From contig CM043945.1 in the NCBI GenBank assembly GCA_014529385.2, positions 95,268,112-95,332,111 on the forward strand: a stretch of DNA of 64,000 bases, written 5' to 3'. The position numbers were made by a program, and so were the translations under genes. The notes under the pieces were generated by a model. The model did not search any database. It saw only the letters and a program-made list of their open reading frames with translations, and was not told the DNA's origin. This stretch comes from Adiantum capillus-veneris (Eukaryota; Streptophyta; Polypodiopsida; Polypodiales; Pteridaceae). Below, in pieces: positions 33,470 through 43,550 of the stretch. Within the stretch, counting starts at the first letter, position 1, and every line of letters starts with the position of its first letter.

Positions 33470-34399
33470 AACCGTTGTAACACAGAAAAATGATGCACGG
33501 ACTATGACTCAGTTCCTTTTCGAACACATCTTTACCAGATATGGTCTACCCATTGAAATAGTGAGCGATAGGGGAACACACTTTCTGCACAACTTCATTG
33601 AAAGAATACTTGATGAATTCATGGTTATCCATCGCAAATCAGCACCCTATCACCCACACGCTAACGGACAAGCCGAGAGCACCAATAAAATCTTATGTAC
33701 AGTGCTCACCGAAATAGTCAGTGATTCAAGAAATGATTGGGACCAAAAACTACACACTGCATTATGGGCTTACAGAGTAGCTTTTAAAACTTCCATCAGG
33801 ACGACTCCTTTTAACCTTGTGTTTGGGATCAATGCAATTCTACTCACCCATGGAATTCTTAATTAAAACACTACGAGTTACAACACAATTAAAATAGAGA
33901 GACTAGACACCCTGGATAATTGGATGAAACCAGAGTAACAACGATAGCCGGGATATATGCTCAGAAAAGAAAAATGAAAGCTTTCCATGATCAACATGTG
34001 ATTAGCAAGGAGTTCCAAAAAGGGGATTACGTTTTAGTGTATACCCTTAAACAACACTCCAAAAAACTCAAAAAGTGAGGGATGGGGCCTTTTGTAATAC
34101 ATGATATATCATAAAGTGGTGCCATCAAGCTTGCAACATTGGCAGGAGAGGAGATGCCTAATTGGATGAGTGACTGCAGATTAAAGAAATATCTTCTTCA
34201 GTTGACACCTGAAGAACTCCAAACAATACATGTAGTAGCTCAGCGCAGAGGTCAAATCCCATGACATTCAGGAACAGGCATAGCAAGAAGCGAAAATTAG
34301 AATATTAAAGCGGAGGAACATACAAAACTTCAAGAAAGGCCCAACAGAACAATTGTATCAATTCCCCTCCAATAGCATCCATACAAACGGAGGCTACAT

Positions 34400-34725
34400 G
34401 GTTAGGTGGCATGGATTTACGCATTATTGCTGCAACTTGCCGATGGCACCACCGAGCGTGCATTAGTGGACACTGGGGTAAGAATAAATGTTTTTAATTA
34501 CTCCACTTTCAGGAAATTAACAAAGGAACCCTAACGCCAAATACTGTGGGGTTCAAAGTAGACAAAGGCACAATGGACAGTCTGGGACATGTAAATTTAC
34601 CAATAATAGTTGATGGCACAGTTTATCCTCATCAGTTTCATGTAGTCGAGGATAAGGATCTTAACGAAGCAGTTATTCTGGGAGTGCCATGGATGCGCAT
34701 TTATCAAGCCACACCAAACTGACAT
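34400..34725 (+). pseudogene. Retroviral-type aspartic protease, located after integrase
   Basis: LLQLADGTTERALVDTGVRI gives the active-site Asp-Thr-Gly (34469-34477), followed by NVFNYSTFRKL. After a frameshift, VNLPIIVDGTVYPHQFHVVE and AVILGVPWMRIYQATPN complete a pepsin-like protease fold with the conserved I-L-G region. In Ty3/gypsy elements the protease normally precedes RT. Here it lies ~150 bp after the integrase GPF module on the same strand, either a rearranged element or the start of a second element's body. Confidence 0.75.
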
Positions 34726-35977
34726 GATAATACTTTGCAGCTCAGGCAAGATGACCAATCTTTCACCACACCCTTTGTACAAGCAGACTATGTATGGGAA
34801 CCTCTCCAATCAGCACCCGATCCAATCCAACGATATTCTACAATGGTGGTTAGGAAAATATGGGTAAAAAAGTCCATTATTCAAACCAATCCGAAGAAAT
34901 TATGGATACCCAAAGGACATGGCAATACAAGACCACCCACGATGCATCAATAGAAACCCGACCTCGCCAAACCGCCCAAGGCTTTTGTTAATCAACCTAG
35001 GCCAATCCAATATCAACATCGACAACCAAAAGAAGTCAAGTGGGTATGGAAACCAAAACTGCATTGCTCATCGGATGCCTCGACCATGAAGACCACATTT
35101 AAGAAATTTTAGACGCGACCAAAACAGATCCCTCAATCACAAGACAAGGCAGGGACACAACTTCTAGAGGCCACTGTCAAACAATGGGCTCGTCTTCTAC
35201 AAGTACTTCTGTTCAGACCACGCAGCTTCAAAATAACCTCACCATGGAAAACCACTGAACTTATTGTTCAGAACCCATATCTTGCACAACATTTTGTTAC
35301 CACATGCATATCCTTGATTCGTATCTTAGAGCCACAATATACGGCTATGCATAGACACATACTTCGTTCCCATGCACTCTGACACATATTCGTCTAAGGC
35401 GACTCACTCTAGGAAGGGGAGAAAATGCAACAAGATCATCATTTTGTATATACTAGCATCATCTCTTTTTCTTTAGCAGTTTTTCAAAACTTTTTAACTC
35501 TTAGCAAGCATAATCATGAGCCATATTGACACCATCCAAATGCCAGGTTAAGAATATGTATGTATGAGATATTACACTAATTTTGGTAAAATTTTGGCCA
35601 ACTAATAATACTTGTAACTAATTTTCCTATACTAAAAAGCTAAAAACGACAAACAATCAACAAAAGTAATAAGTTGAGCCAAGAAAGTCGGAATTGACAT
35701 TTGAAAGCAAACGCCAAAACTTCAAAGCAAGGGCTTCGAACATGGTAAATATGGAAAGATTCGGCACATGACATATTTTGAGCCAACTTCTAAAGGATCA
35801 AAATTGCAGATTGAAGGCCATTTGTCGACCGAATATCAGAATGAAGAACGGTTCGAACTGCAGGTGATATGGACAACAAGATATGATCAATGGATGTAAG
35901 TATGAATGGGGCAGTCCGGGTAGATTGGGAACATACAGCCAAATGGGAAAACATAAGCTCATTTGCATTCGGAGAGG

Positions 35978-36035
<58 letters not shown>

Positions 36036-36321
36036 CATAGGGTTTTCCGCTTTGTTTCTGCCCCCTACGACTACCTCGGTAGCTCTTACTACACCGGATT
36101 TGACAGGTATGATCATTAACCCTACAAGAACATGTATGTATGCCCCATACTGCATCAACATTACCAAAACAACAGATCAGAGCAGATCAAAGTCGTAAAA
36201 TCTGCAAACTGTCAAGGCCAATGGGGGACTTCAAAACTCACCCAAAACCAAAAACTTTTCATTAGCAGACCCCTGGTAACTGGCAGAATCAATGGGTGCA
36301 AAAACAGTTGCAAAAGGTGGT
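34726..36321 (+). other. Gypsy interior, no recognisable domain
   Basis: Short fragments such as VRKIWVKKSIIQTNPKK (34830-34890) read open, but no domain is recognised. A purine run AGGAAGGGGAGAAAA (35410-35424) followed by TGCAAC resembles a polypurine tract, but no LTR follows it. A (GA)n microsatellite lies at 35980-36034. Confidence 0.4.
35980..36034. repeat. (GA)n microsatellite
   Basis: This is a run of about 55 bp of GA dinucleotides, preceded by GGAGAGGGAGGGAG. Confidence 0.95.
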
Positions 36322-36593
36322 GGAACATGGATCGCGATCCATGTTCCTCAAACCCTAAAAAAAAATAAAAATGTATAGTAGCATCCCCATGTGACCAGGA
36401 ACAACCTCCACTAGCTGGAATTTCAAAATGCCTCCCAACATGGTTCACGATCCATGTACCTTTTTGCTAAAATCAGGGCACGAGTGATTCACTAGCCGGG
36501 GGAATGCAAAAGTATAACTAATCATGTAGAAATAGTCACAAAAGGGCTTTTAAAATCATCAAATCCTCATGGTTTGTTACCTTCAGTCTGCAA

Positions 36594-38664
36594 ATGGTCA
36601 TTTGGCAGTAATCAAAGAAAAAATGGTATGTAGCAAAAAACTCATGGAGTAGGGTTAGGAGAAGAGTATAAAGCTTCCCCACTGGCCACAGCAGCAATTG
36701 AAACTTCTTAGGACTTTATTCCAAAGCCAACTAAAACAGAAGGGAGTTCGGAAGAAAATGAAAGACAATCATCAAGGAGATGTAACTTAAAGGTGTAATT
36801 AGGGTCAAAGCAAAGCAAAAGGGTACCTGTAAAGTTGTGTAAATTGCTTGGATCAATTTTTCCCTTCAGATGAATTCAAAATCTAGTGAAAGTTGGTGGG
36901 GAGCTAGGCAAAGCTCTACAAATCATCCAGAATCAAGGCAATAATAGATATCAGTCAAAGGATGTGCCCAAAAATGTTTTCGTCTTGACCAATATGGTCA
37001 AGACGAAAAAAACAAGGCCATAAACAAGGAAATTGAGTAAACATAGGAAAAACATGTCCAAATTTGAAAATATTTCACCTGTGTGTTAGGAAGACCTATA
37101 GGAACATGTATGCAGGAGGCTGTGTCAAAATCCTTCCCAACATGGATCGCGATCCATGTACCTTTTTGCCCAACCAGAGAAAAATTCATACCATATGGCC
37201 CTGTATATTCAATAAAGACAAGCCATGAAGTTTCAAGTCATTTGGATTCCAAAATCCACTAAGTCTGAGGATGATTTCCAAGAATGGTCATTTGGCAGTA
37301 ATCAAAGAAAAAATGGTATGTAGCAAAAAACTCATGGAGTAGGGTTAGGAGAAGAGTATAAAGCTTCCCCACTGGCCACAACAGCAATTGAAACTTCTTA
37401 GGACTTTATTCCAAAGCCAACTAAAACAGAAGGGAGTTCGGAAGAAAATGAAAGACAATCATCAAGGAGATGTAACTTAAAGGTGTAATTAGGGTCAAAG
37501 CAAAGCAAAAGGGTACCTGTAAAGTTGTGTAAATTGCTTGGATCAATTTTTCCCTTCAGATGAATTCAAAATCTAGTGAAAGTTGGTGGGGAGCTAGGCA
37601 AAGCTCTACAAATCATCCAGAATCAAGGCAATAATAGATATCAGTCAAAGGATGTGCCCAAAAATGTTTTCGTCTTGACCAATATGGTCAAGACGAAAAA
37701 AACATGGCCATAAACAAGGAAATTGAGTAAACATAGGAAAAACATGTCCAAATTTGAAAATATTTCACCTGTGTGTTAGGAAGACCTATAGGAACATGTA
37801 TGCAGGAGGCTGTGTCAAAATCCTTCCCAACATGGATCGCGATCCATGTACCTTTTTGCCCAACCAGAGAAAAATTCATACCATATGGCCCTGTATATTC
37901 AATAAAGACAAGCCATGAAGTTTCAAGTCATTTGGATTCCAAAATCCACTAAGTCTGAGGATGATTTCCAAGAATGGTCATTTGGCAGTAATCAAAGAAA
38001 AAATGGTATGTAGCAAAAAACTCATGGAGTAGGGTTAGGAGAAGAGTATAAAGCTTCCCCACTGGCCACAACAGCAATTGAAACTTCTTAGGACTTTATT
38101 CCAAAGCCAACTAAAACAGAAGGGAGTTCGGAAGAAAATGAAAGACAATCATCAAGGAGATGTAACTTAAAGGTGTAATTAGGGTCAAAGCAAAGCAAAA
38201 GGGTACCTGTAAAGTTGTGTAAATTGCTTGGATCAATTTTTCCCTTCAGATGAATTCAAAATCTAGTGAAAGTTGGTGGGGAGCTAGGCAAAGCTCTACA
38301 AATCATCCAGAATCAAGGCAATAATAGATATCAGTCAAAGGATGTGCCCAAAAATGTTTTCGTCTTGACCAATATGGTCAAGACGAAAAAAACATGGCCA
38401 TAAACAAGGAAATTGAGTAAACATAGGAAAAACATGTCCAAATTTGAAAATATTTCACCTGTGTGTTAGGAAGACCTATAGGAACATGTATGCAGGAGGC
38501 TGTGTCAAAATCCTTCCCAACATGGATCGCGATCCATGTACCTTTTTGCCCAACCAGAGAAAAATTCATACCATATGGCCCTGTATATTCAATAAAGACA
38601 AGCCATGAAGTTTCAAGTCATTTGGATTCCAAAATCCACTAAGTCTGAGGATGATTTCCAAGAA
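36594..38664. repeat. Three tandem copies of a 690-bp unit
   Basis: The units are about 36594-37283, 37284-37973 and 37974-38664 (TTTGGCAGTAATCAAAG starts at 36601, 37291 and 37981). They are almost identical. The two differences I saw (CACAGCAGC against CACAACAGC, and AACAAGGCCA against AACATGGCCA) group units 2 and 3 together. Each unit carries one palindrome and one 14-bp-stem hairpin. A 63-codon open frame on the minus strand of each unit overlaps the palindrome and has no recognisable domain. Confidence 0.95.
36977..37009. repeat. Hairpin TTTTCGTCTTGACC / GGTCAAGACGAAAA
   Basis: Fourteen-base arms flank a 5-base loop (AATAT). The hairpin is repeated in the other two 690-bp units at about 37667-37699 and 38357-38389. 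On the minus strand it would also end in a U-run, but in a plant nuclear context this says nothing about termination. Confidence 0.85.
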
Positions 38665-39099
38665 TTGACCTAAGTACCAAACCAATGATCCAGATCCCAA
38701 AAATTTTGGCCCAAGGCACCATCTTGGTGAGCCCTACCCGCTGGTATCATCACATCTTTAATATGTTACCAAACATGGATCGCGATCCATGTTCCTCAAA
38801 CCCCAAAACCAAAGAAATTTGCACAGTAGCATCCCCATGTGACTAGGAACAACCTCCCCTAGTTGGAATTGCAAAATGCTTCCCAACATGGATCACGATC
38901 CATGTACTTTTTTGCTAGAATTCATATGTTTCCTTATGCCTTTAAAGGTGCCTATAGTAATCCTAGATGCACTGGTGAAATTTGGTCAAATTTGGGGTAG
39001 TTTTGACAAAGTTATGCTCATTTTTCATTTTATGGTCAAAGTTTGTGTTTTCTTCAACTTTCCGACGGTTTTGATCAATTGCTAAATCTTGTTTCCAAT

Positions 39100-42000
39100 C
39101 TGAAACTGACCTCGGGATGCCTCAAAAGGAAAGCACAAAGGAAATGTGGAGCACCACCATATGAGATCACATATATATCCTCAAATGAGAAGGCCCATAT
39201 CACAGAACAGGTGCTCGAAGCAATACCGGCCAATATATTCATCGGAAGATTTCAAGCAACAGACGGAGAGATAGTAAAGACCACCGTCTTTTCAAGGGAA
39301 TTGTGGACACTACACCAGAACTCAGAAGTGCAAGCAGGGGCCAGGTGCCTACAGTTGGACAACTTTCTACGACTACCGCCATGGGGAACGGATTTCAGAA
39401 GGGCTCATGAACTCATAAGCTCTTTCAATACAATGGGGAAGCCACCCTGATAGACAAAGATGGAGCAACAGTCAAAGTGAAAATCATCGTAGAAATAATC
39501 AATGAAGTTCTCCATCTGCAGCAAGGGACACACAATCTATTGCAAAAGACAAAAGCAATAGAGAACGACAAAGCCTTTCTGAAGCAAAGAGGACACAAGC
39601 TGACATATCAAGATTTGATCTACTCAGAAACAGAATTGCCGTTGCACCTCATATTGCAACATTTCAAAGTACAGAAGCCACCAAGATACATTGAACCGCT
39701 GTTGCACATGGCAATAGTAATGGCAATGAGCTTAGCAGAAAGAAGAGTGGTCAGCTGCGACTTTAGCAACTATCTCCTCGACAACATAGTAGAAGCAAAT
39801 CTTAAGGGGAGCCAAAAGAGCAAGACCTACATGAACGCAGGACCAGTGCTGACTCAAATCGCCTACCAAGCATTGGTAATGGTTGCTGATCTACCACCTG
39901 TAGAAGCACAGATAGATTTGATCCACAAATCCAAAAGAGCAGTAAAACTAATAGCAGGACCATCTACAAGGCCAAAACCAGAGGTTAAACAAACAAGGCA
40001 GAGCGCAAAAAGAACTGACACTAACAGTGAGAAGATAGAGTCGAATGCACCGAATAGCGAGGAAGCGGGGTCTAAGGAAAGAGATACCCCTTCAGAATAC
40101 CAGTCTTCAGATGAGGAGTAGGGGAGTGAATTTTCCATGAGATATAAAAGATTGAAAAAGAGAACACGCCGGGCGGTAGAGGCCATCCCACTTACCCAAG
40201 CCACAAGAACAATGGAAGAAGCGCATGTGCAAAGAGGAAAAATCCAACAACAGAAGCACGAAGATAAAAGAAGTAGGGGAATAGAAGCGGACAATGAAAA
40301 AGAGGAAGAGGAAGAAGAACACTTCCCTTTACTACGCAGGCAGAAAACAACTCTTGAACGGATCAAACAACATAAAAGACAGGAAGCGGAGGAGAATCTG
40401 AATATTGCTAGCAACATGCGGCAACGAATTCAGAATGAGCTCAAATGAAAGATGGAGCAAAGAGAAAGAGAAGAGGCAAAGCTGCCACGCGTCGATGATC
40501 TTGAATCATTCGAAAAATCTACGAAGGCCAAGGAAGAAGATGACAACCAAGAAGAGAAGGGAGAGTAGGACACGCTAGACCAGCAAGGTTATGATTTTGA
40601 ATTTCCAAAAGACAAAGAGGTACCTTCAGAAGCTAGAACAAAAAAAAGAGAAGAAGCTGTAGACCTTCCAGAACAAGGGTCAGATAAGGTGTTGTCATAA
40701 GAGAAGATGGATCACAAAAAAGAGATAGCACCGCCAGAAACTACTACAATTCCAGTTGTTACTGAAGTACTCAAAACAAAGGAAAGAATGACAGAAGAAG
40801 CTGTAATATCGGAACAGGGCCAAAGAAGCCAACAAAAACCACGATCGCTGCATCCGCAAGCTGTAGTAGAGGAAAGGAGCAGAAATGATCAAGTCATTTG
40901 ACATTGATGCCTATTTAGAGCAGATCAAGCTCCAATTCCAATGCCAAAGAGCTCTCTACAACTTGCGTAAGCTAGAGCTGGAAGACACCAAGAAGGAGGC
41001 ATCTAAAGCAGCTAAAAACGCTCTGCAACTACAAGACAAGAGAGAGGAGTTGCAAAAAGTTCAGCTACAAATCCAATTAGAGTTGCAAAGAGAACAAGAA
41101 AATGGGGCCTATTACCATCAAGAAGTCCAGCAATTTAATGAAGCCAACACTGCTCTGCAAGTCAAGCAACAACGACTAGAGGAGGAGCTAACTAGAGAAA
41201 GAGAGAAGAGTGAAAAACTGCAAGAGTCCTACGCGATGATCAACAAGACTCTGACCCAGCTTTTAGCCCTGCAAGAGATACCAAGCTCCTCAAGATTAAC
41301 AGCTAGATCAACCTCGCTGAACAAAGAGACCCAAGATCTAAAGGAGGCCCTTGCTCAGGAAAAATATGACAGACAAATCATGACAGCAGGGGCATAGAGC
41401 ACTGCAAAAAGCCAAAGACGATGAGATTGAAGATTTGAGAAAGCAATTGGCAGAGTCCCGGGGAGATTTGGAGGCTCTAAGGGCAACACAAGCAAAGCCT
41501 GAACAAACAGTCCCAGTGGAATTTGAGCAATCAGGAGGATTTGAGCATTCCACTTTTGAAGCTCACCAAGTAGATGTGCCAAGTACAAGCACAGGAAAAT
41601 TAACGTGGGAATTTAAAGATCCAGCGATGACATCCGTCTTGGATTCGGCAAAGGAAGAAATTATGCACTGGATCTCAAAAGTCAAAGAACCCTCACACAA
41701 AGAATATCTGCAATATGAACTGAAAGTATTGGAATCGGCTACTCTGCTCATGATCACTCTAGATGAACTAGTGAAAAACCTTGGTCATGAGATGATCACC
41801 CTGCCACTGATGAGGCAGGAGGCCAAATTATGGAAACAAAAAATGCTACTTTCCCTTGAGCCAAACAACATAGGGGATTACACGGATGTTCCTGTCATCA
41901 CGCTACAAATTCAGACTATCATTGACAATCAACCCCTCTGGCGAAAGAAATGGTTTGAGCAAAACATACTATAGGAATGCTCTGCAGCATCTCAGGATCG

Positions 42001-42640
42001 ACCCAATTTACTGTCCCATCAACAGATGGCGATCCTAGGATAGCTTTTACTCTTGGCAAAGCAAAAGACCACCAGTATTGAACTACCTCGTCATAACAAA
42101 GCCAAGAAATAAGAACCCCTGTTAGAGAAGTATATGGTTCAGACACTAAGACGGGTCATCAAAATGATGAAGGAGATCCCAGATCTGGCATGCCAAACGC
42201 TCGTGAAATTGCAAAGATGCTAATCACCTGCATAACGGCATTCAATGATATAGAGGTAGCGGAGCATTCCAATCAGGTTTTTGTGGAAGGCACAAGAGGG
42301 CTTTGTTGGAATATGGAGATAGAAATTCCAAGCAAAAATGTCATCATGGGATTCTATGCGAGAGTAATGTTTCTGCCCTCCCACTACATGCAGACTTTCG
42401 AGGAGGCGTTCATGACTTGATTCTTTGAAGTAGACTCCTCCATATTTAATCCCATTACCAAAGATCTGCCAGCCCAACATATAGCCTATCAAAGCACTCT
42501 CAGCAATAATCTTTTCAGAGAGCTGGCGGCAAAAGTGGAGATCGAGGCAAGGGCGCAAAAGTTCAGGCACCTCATTGCAACGCTAGATGAAAGACCAATC
42601 AACTACTAGAAGACACTCAAAGACAGATTGCACGCGGATG
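39100..42640 (+). pseudogene. Long coiled-coil reading frame before the gypsy 3' LTR
   Basis: One decayed frame runs from GAPPYEITYISSNEKAHI (~39150) with frame changes near 39440, 40120, 40450, 41395 and 41975. The N-terminal part (39477-40121) contains IINEVLHLQQG, LTYQDLIYSE and MNAGPVLTQIAYQALVMVAD and looks like a globular helical domain. It is followed by Glu/Lys-rich sequence, then a strong coiled coil (40885-41400, for example LQKVQLQIQLELQREQEN). The C-terminal part has ISKVKEPSHKEYLQYELKVL and MPNAREIAKMLITCITAF. It occupies the position of the extra 3' ORF found in some large plant gypsy elements. No catalytic motif, transmembrane segment or zinc knuckle was seen. A broadly similar frame lies at 60.8-64 kb. 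Confidence 0.6.
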
Positions 42641-42650
42641 TGCAATGAAT

Positions 42651-42663
42651 AGGAAGGGGGGAA
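42651..42663 (+). other. Gypsy polypurine tract
   Basis: AGGAAGGGGGGAA immediately precedes the LTR start TGTTTGG at 42664. Confidence 0.88.
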
Positions 42664-43550
42664 TGTTTGGTGGACACAGTGGACTAACACGTAAAAGGTG
42701 GATGTATACCAAACCTTGTAGTACTTGCTCATTTTTCAAAAGAAGGAGTGTAATTCAGCTAACAAGGATTCGTAATTGTAATATATTTTGTCATGCTCTC
42801 TTAGCCTCTCTGAGTCTATACCCCTTATAAGTGGTCGAATGGCTGCGGGAAAGTCCCCTTAGCTCTTAAATCAAAACCCTTAGTTTTGGACTAACACGTT
42901 ATCATTGGCTTGAAGGAGTATTAGACATTTACTGTGAGAGCCTCTTGCTGCTACAATTTGTAATCCACCTATCTCATTGTCTGGTAATTAAAATCCATTT
43001 CCGAATAGCACATTGTGTTCCTTGTCTCTTGCTCTACAATCGATTCTGCTGTGGTTTGTGAAGTCTTGCTTGTGAGCTAAATGCATTGATTTGAGGTCTT
43101 AAATGGTTGGTTTTTGGTGTTTTTACCTTGGATAAGTGTTTCTATGCTTAAGGGAGACCTTTTCGTATAGTTTTGTTTCAGTTTTTTGCACATTTTTTGT
43201 GATGGATCGTGATTTATGTACCTTCCTAGATGGTTGCAAAACTTGGTAGGATTGTACCCTTAGGTGATGTAATACCTCTCCTTAAGTTTCACTGCATTCT
43301 GAATTCGTTTGGATGCCGAAAATGCGTGATAACCTAGGGCGGTGAGATCAGACATAGACTGATTTTCTGACTAGGAAGTGATTGATTTTCTTTTGTCATA
43401 GTATGAATAGACCTTTGAGTTCACTTTGGTGAGATTGACACTCTCATTAAGTCCCTGTGCCCCATCTCGCGTCGCTTCCTTGCATATTGACATTATGTTA
43501 GTACCAAAAAGCTATGTTGCAGACGTCCGTCTCGCAACGACCTGCTAACA
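42664..43550 (+). repeat. Gypsy 3' LTR, 887 bp
   Basis: It starts TGTTTGGTGGACAC and ends GACCTGCTAACA (TGTT/AACA ends). A possible TATA (CCTTATAAG, ~42825) is present. Its last 410 bp align with the pieces of the 5' LTR and keep the uninterrupted version of both the copia and the 617-bp insertion sites. It is followed directly by copia integrase/RT sequence, so the gypsy element had inserted into a copia element. Confidence 0.9.

Larger units (their letters stand above)
31590..34260 (+). pseudogene. Gypsy integrase, interrupted twice
   Basis: Two H2C2-like zinc modules occur in succession: HTGFHNGETQTYQRL...CDIC (31650-31770), and GGHFSIDKTTK...CDECERTKPP (32020-32690). The second is split by the 516-bp inverted-repeat element. 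The core begins at FAKWDIDFTGP (~32730) and reaches DYMTKWTKAKA (~32843). It is interrupted by ~625 bp and resumes at QKNDARTMTQFLFEHIF (~33480). It contains IVSDRGTHFL (Asp at 33567-33569) and NGQAESTNKILC (Glu). The C-terminal GPF module (KGDYVLVYTLKQHSKKLKK, stop, MGPFVIHDI) ends near 34250. The D, D and E positions are still recognisable, but the gene is dead. Confidence 0.85.
36322..38905. repeat. Cluster of seven 20-bp palindromes
   Basis: Copies of ACATGGATCGCGATCCATGT start at 36325, 37140, 37830, 38520 and 38773 (all perfect). Two variants start at 36438 (two changes) and 38886 (one change). The 36325 copy extends to a 26-bp dyad (36322-36347). Most copies are followed by ACCTTTTT, others by TCCTCAAACCC, so the motif recurs with two different right flanks. 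The centre is CGCG. Degenerate forms (GATGGATCGTGAT...ATGTACCTT) occur in both gypsy LTRs near 23562 and 43201. Confidence 0.93.
23502..43550 (+). mobile_element. Large degenerate Ty3/gypsy element with nested insertions
   Basis: The element has a truncated 5' LTR, a primer site TGGTGCCACTGTCGGGGA (29673-29690), RT, RNase H and integrase remnants (30.2-34.3 kb), a protease remnant (34.4-34.7 kb), repeats (36.3-38.9 kb), a long coiled-coil reading frame (39.1-42.6 kb), a polypurine tract and a full 3' LTR. The primer-site type and the double zinc module before the integrase core point to the Tat/Athila side of Ty3/gypsy; this is an inference. Gag is not found between the primer site and RT (only ~550 bp). 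A whole copia element, a 617-bp segment, a 516-bp inverted-repeat element and a ~625-bp piece are inserted. Every domain has stops. The 5-bp sequence after the 3' LTR (GACTT) has no partner at the truncated 5' end, so no TSD can be shown. Confidence 0.85.

Noticed and set aside
35405-35440. Polypurine tract followed by an LTR at 35425
   Set aside because: AGGAAGGGGAGAAAA-TG fits in form, but no LTR end, matching repeat or primer site follows. The true tract and LTR are at 42651-42664.
36998-38569. 63-codon minus-strand frames, one per 690-bp unit
   Set aside because: They are identical because the DNA is duplicated. There is no motif, and one end runs through the palindrome.
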